Source: Chersky-840 sp963810195
GTDB taxonomy: Bacteria > Actinomycetota > Acidimicrobiia > Acidimicrobiales > UBA8190
Assembly (NCBI GenBank): GCA_963810195.1
Contig: CAWEMO010000002.1
Location: 1-64,000 of the forward strand
Length of the DNA: 64,000 nt
Reading direction: 5' to 3'
The notes beneath the pieces were generated by a model that was not told where the DNA came from, ran no database searches, and worked only from the letters and a program-made list of their open reading frames with translations. Positions 12,916 through 21,590 of this stretch are shown in pieces (position 1 is the stretch's first letter; every line of letters starts with the position of its first letter). A program made the translations under genes and the position numbers.

Positions 12916-13881
12916 TTGGCCACAATCGAGCTGGCGCCGGCTCAGATCCAGATCCTTCAGGTGTTGACGGTTCTGGTCTTCGCGCCGCTCCTGAGCGGGG
13001 TGATATCCCATCTCGAAGCCCGCCTCCAGGGTCGGCGCGGGCCTCGCATCCTCCAGCCCTATTACGACCTGGCCAAGCTGTTTCGGAAGGAGACCCTCGT
13101 CCCCGAGGACGCCGGCTGGGTGTTCGTGGCGGGCCCGATGGTCGCCTTCACGTGCTACCTGGTCGTCCCCCTCCTGATCCCGGTGCTGACGGCGTACCCG
13201 CTGCCTCTCGGGTACATGGGCGACATCCTGGGAGGCGCCTTCATCCTCACCCTGGGCGGATTCGCCGTCGCCCTGGCGGCTGCGGAGACCGGCGGCCCGT
13301 ACGCGCAGATGGGCAGCAGCCGGGCCATGACCTTCGGTGCGCTCATCGAGCCGTCGCTGCTCTTCATCACCTTCGCGGTGGCATTGATCACCACCACGGA
13401 CCTGCCGTACTTCGAGGCCGCGGCGGCCCGCTCATCGTTGAGCCAGGTGGTCCGGCCCGCCCACATCCTCGTGGTGTTGGCGTTCTTCTTGGTGGTACTC
13501 AACGACACCGGCCGGATCCCGGTCGAGACCCACGCCAGCACCCTCGAGTTCGGGATGATCGACGAGGCACGGACCCTGGAGCACTCCGGTCCCCTGTTCG
13601 CCCTGCTCAAGTGGGGATCGGCCATGAAGCAGATGATCCTCTACGTGCTCCTGGTGAACGTCTTCGCCGCACCGTGGGGGCTGGCGGGATCGAGGAGCGC
13701 CGGCGCGGTCCTGCTCGCCATCCCGATCCTGCTCGGCAAGGCGTTCGCGGTGGGTGCGATCTTCACCGTGATCGACAACAGCTTTTCCAAGCTCCGTCTG
13801 TTCAAGATCACCGAGTTCATGGCCACCGCGTTCCTTCTCGCCATCCTCGCCGTGCTCGTCCTCTATCTGGGTGGAGGCTGA
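12916..13881 (+). CDS. Hydrogenase-4/complex I-like membrane subunit (HycD/HyfC, NuoH-like)
   Basis: Integral membrane subunit of 321 residues, homologous to NuoH and HycD/HyfC, which anchors the soluble arm to the membrane. About eight hydrophobic segments are visible. The conserved cytoplasmic loop GRRGPRILQPYYDLAKLFRKE (residues about 35-55) and EFGMIDEARTLEHSG (about 200) are characteristic. The TTG at 12916 follows GGAGGTGA at 12906; an upstream GTG at 12904 has no ribosome site. It is the first gene of a six-gene operon with overlapping junctions. Confidence 0.88.
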   Translation: MATIELAPAQIQILQVLTVLVFAPLLSGVISHLEARLQGRRGPRILQPYYDLAKLFRKETLVPEDAGWVFVAGPMVAFTCYLVVPLLIPVLTAYPLPLGYMGDILGGAFILTLGGFAVALAAAETGGPYAQMGSSRAMTFGALIEPSLLFITFAVALITTTDLPYFEAAAARSSLSQVVRPAHILVVLAFFLVVLNDTGRIPVETHASTLEFGMIDEARTLEHSGPLFALLKWGSAMKQMILYVLLVNVFAAPWGLAGSRSAGAVLLAIPILLGKAFAVGAIFTVIDNSFSKLRLFKITEFMATAFLLAILAVLVLYLGGG

Positions 13882-13888
13882 TGCAACT

Positions 13889-14557
13889 GTGACCCCTCCG
13901 GTACCCTCCACGTTCTCCGGTGGCACGGAGGCCATGGCGCTGCTGGTGCTGTTGACCGAGTTTGCCATGCTGCGCGCACCACTGGTGCGTTCCCAGATCC
14001 GGCTCTATGCCGTCCAGTCGCTGGCCGTGAGCGCTCTGGCCGTGTTCGTCGGTACCAACCAGCACATCGACGCGCTCTATGCCTTAGCGGCCGTGTCTTT
14101 CCTGCTCAAGGTCGTGATCGTGCCCCGGATCGTGCTCCGGCTACTCCGCGACACCAGGATGGACCTGGCCGGCAGCAACCGCTTGGGCGTGGCGACGATG
14201 GTCCTGATGGCCATCGTCATCTCGGTGTTCGGCTTCTTCGTCGTCGACGGCCTCACGGTGCATTCCCGTTCGCTGCCCGTTCACGCCTTCGGGCTCGCCA
14301 TGGCGGTGATCCTCGTGGCCTTCTTGCTGGTGATCCTGCGGTCGGACGTGGTGTCCCAAGCGGCGGGCTTCTTCTCGCTGGAGAACGGGGTTTCAGTGGC
14401 CAGCCTTCTCGTCGCCGCCGGCCTCCCGCTCTTCGTCGGGGTCGCCTTCCTCTTCGACCTCCTGGTGGCGGTGGTGGTGTTCGGGGTCCTGATGCGGGTG
14501 CACCACGGTCGCGGCCAGACCCTGTCGACCGAGGCACTCGATCGGCTGCGAGGCTAG
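13889..14557 (+). CDS. Hydrogenase-4 HyfE-like membrane subunit (NuoK-like)
   Basis: About 222 residues with roughly seven membrane segments, resembling HyfE of hydrogenase-4 and HycP of mycobacteria, a NuoK relative thought to take part in ion translocation. I place the start at GTG 13889 because GGAGG (13873-13877) precedes it. A GTG at 13871, overlapping the previous gene, is in the same frame. The stop TAG at 14555-14557 lies two bases before the next ATG. Confidence 0.82.
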   Translation: MTPPVPSTFSGGTEAMALLVLLTEFAMLRAPLVRSQIRLYAVQSLAVSALAVFVGTNQHIDALYALAAVSFLLKVVIVPRIVLRLLRDTRMDLAGSNRLGVATMVLMAIVISVFGFFVVDGLTVHSRSLPVHAFGLAMAVILVAFLLVILRSDVVSQAAGFFSLENGVSVASLLVAAGLPLFVGVAFLFDLLVAVVVFGVLMRVHHGRGQTLSTEALDRLRG

Positions 14558-14559
14558 CG

Positions 14560-16014
14560 ATGAGCTGGGACCTGATCGTGATCATGAGCGTGCCCTTCGC
14601 CGTCAGCGTGGTCTGCTGTTGGGCGCCGATCGCGGTCTGCCAAGGGCTCACCCTTGCCAGCGGGATCCTCACCTTCGTGCTCGCGCTGCTGCTCGTCCCC
14701 ACCCGGATCACGACGGCGCTGTCGGGATGGCTACGGGTGGACGCACTTTCGGTCGTCTTCCTCGTCGCCGTGGCGTTCCTCTACGCCGCCACCGCCATAT
14801 TCGCCATCGGCTACGTCCGGCCTGCGGGTGACCGCCGATCGGTGGCGCGCTACAACCGGCGCTTCTTCGCGGGAATGAACCTGTTCGCTTGGTCGATGGC
14901 CATGGCTCCCCTCGTCAACGGCCTGGCGTTGCTGTGGGTGGCGATCGAGGTGACCACCGTGGTGTCCGCGCTGCTGGTGGCCATCGAGGACACCGACGGC
15001 GCCACCGAGGCGGCGTGGAAGTACGTGCTCATCGCGTCGATGGGGCTCGGCATCGCCCTCTTCGCCACCATCGTCATGTACTACGCGGGCAGCTCGGTGT
15101 TCGGCAGCTCCTACGAGCTCTTCTACCCGAAGCTGATCGGTGCGGCCGGCCACCTCCCCCCCGAGGTCGTCCGCCTCTCGTTCGTGCTGGCGGTACTCGG
15201 CTACGGCTCCAAGATGGGGCTCGTCCCGGTCCACACCTGGCTCCCCGACGCCCACAGCGAGGCGCCGACCCCGATCTCCGCCCTGCTCTCGGGCTCGCTC
15301 CTGGCCGTCAGCTTCTACGCCATCCTGCGCTTCTACCAGGTGACCGTGCGTGCCATCGGCCCGGCGTTCCCCCGCAACGTGCTGCTCGCCTTCGGTATCG
15401 CCTCCTTGGTCCTCGCCGCCCTCTATCTGGCTAGCCAACGCGACCTGAAACGAATGTTCGCCTATTCGAGCGTCGAGCATATGGGGGTGTTGGCCATCGG
15501 CATGAGCTTCTCGGCACCGATCGCGGTGGTGGGGGTGCTGTTGCACGTGCTCGCCCATGCCGCGGCCAAGGGCACGGCGTTCTTCGGCGCGGGCAGTGTG
15601 GTGCGCAAGTTCGGGACCAAGGACATGAGCCGCATCCGCGGCGGGATAGGCGCGTTGCCGTGGTCCGGCCCCATGCTGGTCATGGCGGTCCTCGGCCTGT
15701 CGGCCATGCCGCCGTTCGGGATCTTCCGCAGTGAATTCCTCATCGTCTCGGGCGGCCTGTCCGACCCTAGCGACGCCGTGGCCGCGGTCCTGGTGGTCGG
15801 GGTCACGCTGGGCATGCTCGGACTGTCGTGGTTCACCAGCCAGACGATGCTCACCCCGTCCCCCCATGGCACCGTGCGCGGCGAAACCAGCGTCTGGATC
15901 GTGGGCTCGATGGTGATCGGTCTCGCCGCCCTCACCCTTCTCGGCGTCCACCCGCCCGGCCAGCTCTCGGACCTCCTGCGCCGGGCCGCCGCCGAGCTCG
16001 GGGCCCGGTCATGA
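14560..16014 (+). CDS. Hydrogenase-4 HyfF-like antiporter subunit (NuoN/NuoL-like)
   Basis: A 484-residue membrane protein of the NuoL/M/N (Mrp antiporter) superfamily with about 13-14 membrane helices. Family features visible are a Glu in LLWVAIEVTTVVSALLVA, a Lys in EAAWKYVLIASMG, the broken-helix motif VHTWLPDAHSEAPTPISALL, and SVEHMGVLAIG. These charged residues are the proton path in complex I. The frame is intact. It corresponds to HycQ/HyfF, and its stop overlaps the next ATG. Confidence 0.9.
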   Translation: MSWDLIVIMSVPFAVSVVCCWAPIAVCQGLTLASGILTFVLALLLVPTRITTALSGWLRVDALSVVFLVAVAFLYAATAIFAIGYVRPAGDRRSVARYNRRFFAGMNLFAWSMAMAPLVNGLALLWVAIEVTTVVSALLVAIEDTDGATEAAWKYVLIASMGLGIALFATIVMYYAGSSVFGSSYELFYPKLIGAAGHLPPEVVRLSFVLAVLGYGSKMGLVPVHTWLPDAHSEAPTPISALLSGSLLAVSFYAILRFYQVTVRAIGPAFPRNVLLAFGIASLVLAALYLASQRDLKRMFAYSSVEHMGVLAIGMSFSAPIAVVGVLLHVLAHAAAKGTAFFGAGSVVRKFGTKDMSRIRGGIGALPWSGPMLVMAVLGLSAMPPFGIFRSEFLIVSGGLSDPSDAVAAVLVVGVTLGMLGLSWFTSQTMLTPSPHGTVRGETSVWIVGSMVIGLAALTLLGVHPPGQLSDLLRRAAAELGARS

Positions 16015-17510
16015 GCGTCGCGCCCACGCCGGTGTCGTCGGTGGTGGCGCCGGGCAGGCTGGCCGAGTCGGTCGCCGACGAGGTGGCGGCCGGGGGACGG
16101 TTCGCCGCCCTGGTGGCCACGGCCCGCGCCGACGACTCCACGGTGCTGCGCGCCGTGGTGGCCCATCCCGGACGCCTTTCGACGATCGAGGCCGTGCTCG
16201 ACCCGGGAACGAAGCGGTATCCGGCCCTGACGCCGCTCGTGCCTCCGGCTGCCTGGTACGAACGCGAGATCCGCGACCTGTTCGGTGTCGAACCGGTCGG
16301 CCATCCCCGTCCCGACCCGCTCGTGCTCCCGCTGGCCGCCGACGATCCACGGCCGCGGCCGGGCCACCCGGCCGAACCTTCGCGCCTGGAGCCGAACGTG
16401 GCCGCGCTTTCGGGACACGTGAGCGGTGAAGGGGTGTTCACCATTCCGTACGGGCCGGTGCGGTCGGGGGTGTTCGAGAGCGTCGAGTACCTGGTCGAGA
16501 CGCCCGGGGAAGAGATCCCGCACCTGCGCACCCGCGTGTACCACAAGCATCGCGGGCTCGAGTGGCGCTTCGGCGACCTGACGGTCGAAGACGCCGTCCT
16601 GTTGGCCGAACGCGTCGAGGGGACGGCGTCGGTGGCACACGCCACCGCCTTCTGTCAGGTGCTCGAGGCTCTCGCCGACGCGGAGCCGCCCCGCGGCGCG
16701 CAGCTGGTGCGAGTGGTCCACGCCGAGCTGGAACGGGTCGCGGTCCATCTCGACTCGATCATCCGCCACACCGAGGGCGCCGGTCAGGCAGTCGCCTATG
16801 CCCGCATGACGCTGCACAAAGAGCGCGTCCTGCGCCTGCGGGCCCGCTTGTGCGGACACCGCTTCGGTCGTGGTGTGGTCGTCCCCGGGGGGGTGGTGGG
16901 GCCACTGCAGCTGGAGCCGGCCGAAGCCCTGGGCGAAATCCGCCGGGTGAGCGGGGCGATCGCCGACGACGCCCGGGCGCTGATGGCCACTGCTTCGTTT
17001 CTCGACCGGCTCCGTGGCACCGGGATCCTGCCCCCACCGGTGGTCCTCGAGCACGGGGCACTCGGGCCGGTGGGGCGTGGCTCGGGCCTCGTCGACGACG
17101 CCCGGGTGCAACGTCCGTACGGGGCGTACCGGTTCCTGGGTTTCGAACCCGCCTCCGGATACGACGGCGGTGACGCGCTGGCGCGCCAGTGGGTACGGCT
17201 CGAGGAGATCCGTCAATCGTTCCACCTGGTCCGCCAGGCGCTCGACGAGCTGGCCGAGATCCGGCCCGGACCGTGGCGGCACGACGTCGCATCACCCGAC
17301 GGGGTGGGCCTCGGATGGGTCGAAGCCCCGCAGGGTGAGCTCCTGTACCTGGTGGAGGCCGAACGCGGCCGCCTGGTGCGGGTCAAGCCACGATGCGCGT
17401 CGTTCCACAACCTCGCCCTGTTCTCCCAGGCTTTCCGGGGCGACATCTTCACCGACTTCGTGTTCATCGAGGCCAGCTTCGGGTTGTCGATCGCGGGGGT
17501 GTCGGGCTGA
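16011..17510 (+). CDS. Hydrogenase-4 large-subunit homologue without NiFe ligands (HycE/HyfG-like)
   Basis: A 499-residue fusion of a NuoC-like domain (residues about 20-110, AAWYEREIRDLFGVEP) and a NuoD/HycE-like domain (about 140-499, GPVRSGVFES, HKHRGLEW). The place of the first NiFe motif RxCGxCxxxH is R-V-E-G-T-A-S-V-A-H (201-210), so both cysteines are replaced. The C-terminal DPCxxCxxR site is A-S-F-G-L-S-I-A-G (488-496), again without cysteine. Only three Cys remain, none in these motifs. It therefore cannot bind a NiFe centre like hydrogenases do. Fold and neighbours fit an energy-converting-hydrogenase-related complex of unknown chemistry. ATG 16011 overlaps the previous stop. Confidence 0.9.
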   Translation: MSVAPTPVSSVVAPGRLAESVADEVAAGGRFAALVATARADDSTVLRAVVAHPGRLSTIEAVLDPGTKRYPALTPLVPPAAWYEREIRDLFGVEPVGHPRPDPLVLPLAADDPRPRPGHPAEPSRLEPNVAALSGHVSGEGVFTIPYGPVRSGVFESVEYLVETPGEEIPHLRTRVYHKHRGLEWRFGDLTVEDAVLLAERVEGTASVAHATAFCQVLEALADAEPPRGAQLVRVVHAELERVAVHLDSIIRHTEGAGQAVAYARMTLHKERVLRLRARLCGHRFGRGVVVPGGVVGPLQLEPAEALGEIRRVSGAIADDARALMATASFLDRLRGTGILPPPVVLEHGALGPVGRGSGLVDDARVQRPYGAYRFLGFEPASGYDGGDALARQWVRLEEIRQSFHLVRQALDELAEIRPGPWRHDVASPDGVGLGWVEAPQGELLYLVEAERGRLVRVKPRCASFHNLALFSQAFRGDIFTDFVFIEASFGLSIAGVSG

Positions 17511-18310
17511 TGGCGTGGGTGTTGCGGGGCTTGCGCGAGGGCATCGTCACCACCCGCTATCCGAGGCGGCCCGACGGATACGGCGACGGGTACCGGGCTT
17601 CGGTCTCTGTCGCCGCGCAGCCGTCGGGAGGGGAGGACCTCGCCGGTCTCTGCCCGACGGGGGCCATTCGCAGCAGGGGCCGACTCAGGGTCGACAGAGG
17701 CAGCTGCATCGTCTGTGGCCGTTGCGTCGCGGCGCGTCCGGACCTCTTCGCCTTCGAAGCGTCCCCGGAGGTGGCCACCCGCGGGCGGGCGGCGCTGGTC
17801 GTCCCCCGCGGGGTCGACGAAGCGCTCGACGGCGCGCTCGACGGCGCGCTCGGCGTTGTCCGAGCGAAGCTGGACGAGCGGGTGCGGGCGCTGCGCCGCT
17901 CGATCCACATCCGGCACGTCGACGCCGGGTCGGACGGCTCCGAGGAGTGGGAGGTCGCCGCCCTCACCAATCCGGTCTACGACGTGCAGCGCCTCGGGAT
18001 CTTCTTCACCGCCACCCCCCGTCACGCCGACCTCCTTCTCGTCACCGGGGTCGGGACTGCCGGTATGGCGGGGCCGCTCGTTCGCACCTTCGACGCCATG
18101 CCCGATCCCAAGATCGTGATCGCCGCAGGCACCGACGCCGTCAGCGGGGGGCTCGTGCATCCCGGCTACGCCACCGGCCCCGGCGTCGGAGCGATCGTCC
18201 CCGTCGACGTTTGGGTGCCCGGGTCGCCGCCCAGTCCCTTCGCCCTGCTGCACGGCATCCTGGTCGGGATCGGCCTGCTCGCCGAAGAGTCGCCGAGGTC
18301 ACCGACATGA
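17510..18310 (+). CDS. Ferredoxin-NuoB-like fusion lacking the N2-cluster cysteines (HyfI-like)
   Basis: A 266-residue protein. The N-terminal ferredoxin-like domain has C48 (in LCPTGA) and C66-x2-C69-x2-C72, exactly enough for one [4Fe-4S] cluster. The rest matches HyfI/NuoB (LTNPVYDVQRLGIFF, PRHADLLLVTG, DPKIVIAAG). The four cluster cysteines of that family are all replaced: D142 and E145 in HVDAGSDGSEE, no Cys in GTDAVSGG (207-214), and S239 in PGSPPSP. The start TGATG overlap couples it to the large subunit. It is presumably the electron-entry or sensor arm of the complex, but its partner is unknown. Confidence 0.86.
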   Translation: MAWVLRGLREGIVTTRYPRRPDGYGDGYRASVSVAAQPSGGEDLAGLCPTGAIRSRGRLRVDRGSCIVCGRCVAARPDLFAFEASPEVATRGRAALVVPRGVDEALDGALDGALGVVRAKLDERVRALRRSIHIRHVDAGSDGSEEWEVAALTNPVYDVQRLGIFFTATPRHADLLLVTGVGTAGMAGPLVRTFDAMPDPKIVIAAGTDAVSGGLVHPGYATGPGVGAIVPVDVWVPGSPPSPFALLHGILVGIGLLAEESPRSPT

Positions 18311-20343
18311 CCCCGGCGCTTCTCCTCGCCGCCATCATCGTCTGGAGCGTCGGCGCCGCCCTCGACCTCGTCGTGGGAGCCGACAGACGCTGGGCCCGTG
18401 TGACGCCCTATGTGTGCGGGCTGGCCGGCAGCGCACTCGTGGTCGTGGCGGGTGTCCGCGCCGTGCTGGGGCCGCCCCGGGTGGTGGACCTCGGTACCAC
18501 CCTCGGGGTCGGCACGACCTCGGTCCGACTCGACCCGCTGGCCGGGCTCTTCCTCACCCTGGCGGGAGGTCTCGGAGTCCTGATCTCTGCGTGCCTCGTC
18601 AGCTGGTCCCGACCCGCGGGTCGGTTGAACGGCCACGGCACCGGAGCCGGCTATCTCCTCCTGCTCGGGGCCGTCAGTACCGTGCTCGTCGCCGGTGACG
18701 CCTTCACCTTCCTCTTCGCCTGGGAGACGCTCACGGTCTCGTTCTACGTCCTCACCGGGATCCGCCGCCGCGACGAGTCCGAGGCGCGATCGAGCTGGGT
18801 GACGCTCGGATTCGGCAAGGTGAGCGGTGTGGCGCTGCTCTTCGGCTTCCTGCTGCTCGCCGGCGGTGCCCACAGCGACACATTCGCGGCGTGGTCGCAC
18901 CTGGCGCCCGGGGCGTTGCACGACGCCGGCTTCACGCTCCTGGTCGTCGGGTTCGGGGTCAAGGTCGGGATCGTCCCGCTGCAGGTGTGGCTCCCTGTCG
19001 GGTATCCGGCGGCATCCGGACCGGTCCGGGCGGCCATGGCGGGGCTCGCCGTCAACGTCGGGTTCTACGGCCTGTGGCGGTTCCTCGGCGTTCTCGGCCA
19101 CCCCCCTGTCTGGCTGGCCGTGGCCGTACTCGTCGTCGGTGGGGTCACCGCCCTCCTCGGCATCGTCTTCGCCGCCGTGCAATCGGGGCTCAACCGCGTC
19201 ATCGCGTACTCGAGTGTCGAGAACGCCGGGATCATCCTCGTCGGCTACGGGGTCGCCCTGGCCGGTGCCGCCACCCATCGGCCCGGCGTCATGGCCGTCG
19301 GACTCCTGGCGGCCAGCCTGCAGGTCCTCGCCCACGCCGTGGCGAAATCCTCGTTGTTCGCCTCGTCCGCCTTCTTCGAGTCCGACCTCGACACCGATCG
19401 GCTCGAGGCGCTGCGAGGCCTCGGCAGGCGCTACCGCGTGAGCGGGACCGCCTTCGGGCTGGGCACACTCACCCTGGCCGGGCTGCCCCCCACCATCGGG
19501 TTCGTCTCGGAATGGTTCATGCTCGAAGCGCTCCTCCAGGAATTCCGGATCCACATTCTCGCCCTCAGGCTCGGCATGGCTCTCGCCGGCGCGCTCGTGG
19601 CCCTGACGGTCGGTGTGGCCACCCTCTGCTTCATCCGGCTCCTCGGGTTCGTGGTCTTCGGCCCGTCCTCGGCGCGCCGGGACCCTGTCGGCGCCGTGCT
19701 CGACGGTGGAGCCGTGGGTCGGGGCGGGCTCGTGGTGATGGCCACGTCCTGCCTGGCGCTCGCCGCCGCGGCGCCTTGGGTGATCCGGTTCATCGCCTAC
19801 GGGATCGCGCCCATCGTCCCCACCGGTGCCGTGACGGGCGCACTCAGGTCGCCCTGGGTACTCCAACCTGTGTTCTCGAACTTCTCGATCCTCTCCCCTT
19901 CGTGGCTGTTCGTCGTCATGCCCATCGGGTTGGGGGCGGTCGCCCTGGCGACGTTGGCGCTCTCCCGGGGCGGGCTCGTGCGCATCAGGCGGGTCCCGGC
20001 CTGGCGGTCGGCGACCGCCGGGGTGGCGGGCCCGGACAGTTACAGCCTCTTCGGTTACGCCAACGTCCTCCGTCACATCCTGGCCAATGTCCTCGGCTCG
20101 AGACGATCGGCGGTGGCGAGCGTGAGTCCCGAGCCGGGCTCCGGCATGGCGGAGTCTCATGTCGAAGTGCGCTCCACCGTGATCGAGCCGGTGGAGACCT
20201 ACCTGTACCGTCCGGCCCGCGCCGCTTGGCTGTGGGCGGCGGCCGTGGCCAAGCGTCTCCAGTCGGGCCGGCTCGACGCCTACGTCGGGTACATGCTGGT
20301 CGCTCTGCTGGTGCTGCTCGCCGTCGTGGCCGCCATGAGATAG
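18307..20343 (+). CDS. Hydrogenase-4 HyfB-like antiporter subunit (NuoL-like)
   Basis: A 678-residue membrane protein with about 16 hydrophobic segments, related to HyfB/HycC and mycobacterial Rv0083. Proton-path residues typical of the family are present: Glu in FAWETLTVSFYVL, Lys in LGFGKVSGVALL, VWLPVGYPAASGPVRAAMAG, and SVENAGIILVGYG. The C-terminal 100 residues are soluble and end in one more helix, as in HyfB. ATG 18307 overlaps the previous stop. It closes the operon. Confidence 0.88.
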   Translation: MTPALLLAAIIVWSVGAALDLVVGADRRWARVTPYVCGLAGSALVVVAGVRAVLGPPRVVDLGTTLGVGTTSVRLDPLAGLFLTLAGGLGVLISACLVSWSRPAGRLNGHGTGAGYLLLLGAVSTVLVAGDAFTFLFAWETLTVSFYVLTGIRRRDESEARSSWVTLGFGKVSGVALLFGFLLLAGGAHSDTFAAWSHLAPGALHDAGFTLLVVGFGVKVGIVPLQVWLPVGYPAASGPVRAAMAGLAVNVGFYGLWRFLGVLGHPPVWLAVAVLVVGGVTALLGIVFAAVQSGLNRVIAYSSVENAGIILVGYGVALAGAATHRPGVMAVGLLAASLQVLAHAVAKSSLFASSAFFESDLDTDRLEALRGLGRRYRVSGTAFGLGTLTLAGLPPTIGFVSEWFMLEALLQEFRIHILALRLGMALAGALVALTVGVATLCFIRLLGFVVFGPSSARRDPVGAVLDGGAVGRGGLVVMATSCLALAAAAPWVIRFIAYGIAPIVPTGAVTGALRSPWVLQPVFSNFSILSPSWLFVVMPIGLGAVALATLALSRGGLVRIRRVPAWRSATAGVAGPDSYSLFGYANVLRHILANVLGSRRSAVASVSPEPGSGMAESHVEVRSTVIEPVETYLYRPARAAWLWAAAVAKRLQSGRLDAYVGYMLVALLVLLAVVAAMR

Positions 20344-20375
20344 TCGTCGGAGACGAGCTCTGACCTGAGCAGCCT

Positions 20376-20401
20376 GGGCCGGGGCCACAGGGCCCCGGCC
20401 C
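20376..20401 (+). terminator. GC-rich hairpin after the Hyc-like operon
   Basis: A perfect 11-bp stem GGGCCGGGGCC / GGCCCCGGCCC with an ACAG loop starts 33 bases after the operon stop. No T-tract follows, so it may be an actinobacterial L-shaped terminator or a processing structure. It is followed by short direct repeats of CAGGGACACAGGGC (20415-20450). Confidence 0.45.
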
Positions 20402-20467
20402 ACGGGGCCCTTGTACCAGGGACACAGGGCTCAGGGACACAGGGCCCAAGGGACGAGAGGGAATGCG

Positions 20468-20902
20468 ATGTTCAGACGGATCCTCGTGGGTTTCGACGGT
20501 TCACGCGATTCCCGGGTGGCACTGCGCGTCGCCACCGGCCTCGCGACGTCGATCTCGGGGGAGGCGACCGTGTTGATCACCGTCCCCGGCACGCACGGCG
20601 AAACCGACGAGGACCGCCGGGCCGCGTTCGAAGCCGAGGCCCGTGCCATTCGTGCCATCGCGGAGCAAGAGCTCTCCGCCGCCCCCAGCGGCGTGACATG
20701 TGCTGTGCACGTCGTCCCCGCCGACCACCCCGCGCAGACGCTGGCCGACTACCTGGTCGAGCACGGATACGACCTTCTCGTCGTCGGTCGTCACGGCAAC
20801 GAGCGCGCCGGTCACGGCGGACTGGGTCGCGTGGCACGCGAGCTCGCCGACAAGGCGACGTGTCCGTTACTGCTCATCGGGGACTCCGACCCGGCCGCAT
20901 AG
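20468..20902 (+). CDS. Universal stress protein (UspA family)
   Basis: A 144-residue single-domain USP beginning MFRRILVGFDGSRDS. The ATP-loop region reads VVGRHGN...GGLGRVARELAD, close to G-x2-G-x9-G(S/T) but with Arg where Ser/Thr is usual. CPLLLIG ends the fold. ATG 20468 follows GAGAGGGA. USP genes often adjoin redox or hypoxia loci, so a functional link with the preceding membrane complex is possible but not shown. The gap of 124 bases and a hairpin suggest a separate transcript. Confidence 0.9.
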   Translation: MFRRILVGFDGSRDSRVALRVATGLATSISGEATVLITVPGTHGETDEDRRAAFEAEARAIRAIAEQELSAAPSGVTCAVHVVPADHPAQTLADYLVEHGYDLLVVGRHGNERAGHGGLGRVARELADKATCPLLLIGDSDPAA

Positions 20903-20959
20903 GAGGCACGGTCCGACGCGCCCTGCCGGCACGCGTGACGGGGCAGGCTCCGCCGGGCG

Positions 20960-21446
20960 TCAGCGCAGGATCTCGACCAGCAGGACCCAGGCGTCGACCA
21001 TCCCCGCTACCAGGCACACCCCTGTTCCCGCCGCCTGCCAGTACAGGCGCGACGTCATTCCGGCGGTGAGCAGGGCACCGGCGGTGACGATGAGCAGCGT
21101 CCCGCTCTCCACGGCCACGATGCGCGTCGCCAGCTCGATCCGCTGCCGCTCCGCAAAGGCGCCCCGACCCCGCACCAGGATGGCGGTGACCGCCCCCCGA
21201 CCGGCCACCCCGATGACGAGCAGCTCGACACCCAGGCTGCGGGTGCTCTGGTGGGCGAGCAGCCCCGCCAGGCCGACGAGCACGGGCGCGACGAGGACGA
21301 TGACCACCTCCCCGGGCCCGGCCCGGGAGCCCTGGCTGGCTCAGGATCTCCTTGAGATTGATCGACAGGGCCACGAACACGAGCCCCGTCAACGCCGCGA
21401 ACGCCCCCGCCTGTGCGGTGAAGAAGGGGTTTCAGTCGCTGATCAC
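20960..21446 (-). pseudogene. Small membrane protein gene with a nonsense codon and a frameshift
   Basis: Two pieces in different frames together encode a three- to four-helix membrane protein: TGLVFVALSINLKEILSQPG (about 21345-21405), and VIVLVAPVLVGLAGLLAHQS onward to the stop at 20960. The upstream part reads V-I-S-D-stop-N-P-F-F-T; the TGA (21432-21434 reversed) stands where Trp would be expected. A frameshift lies in the run of C and G near 21320. The family is an uncharacterised actinobacterial membrane protein, recognised only from memory. With two independent lesions, decay is likelier than error. Confidence 0.55.
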
Positions 21447-21464
21447 GACCCGATCATGGCCGAC

Positions 21465-21590
21465 GCGACGACGAGCTGTGCAGGAGGAGCTGTGCAGGAG
21501 GAGCTGTGCGGTTGGCTGTGCAGGGCATGGCGTGCGGTTGGCTGTTCGGGAGGAGCTCTTCAGGTCAGGAGGAGCTGTGCAGGAGCTTGC
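21465..21590. repeat. Degenerate tandem repeat of GGAGCTGTGCAGGA
   Basis: The 14-bp unit GAGCTGTGCAGGAG and variants (GCGGTTGGCTGTGCAGG, GGGAGGAGCTCTTCAGG) recur about seven times. The repeat covers the 3' end of the phyH-like gene, so the final residues and stop of that protein derive from it. Confidence 0.7.

Noticed and set aside
12916..20343. Functional [NiFe] hydrogenase
   Set aside because: Both cysteine motifs of the large subunit and the NuoB-type cluster ligands are missing, and no maturation genes are nearby.
20376..20401. Classical rho-independent terminator
   Set aside because: The stem is strong but no T-tract follows; kept only as a terminator-like hairpin.
18166..20403. 745-codon minus-strand open frame opposite the HyfB-like gene
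   Set aside because: Antisense shadow of a GC-rich membrane gene; strongly charged, without any recognisable fold.
21432..21434. Selenocysteine or Trp read-through at TGA in the small membrane gene
   Set aside because: A second frameshift follows and no SECIS-like structure or selenocysteine gene is seen; decay fits better.
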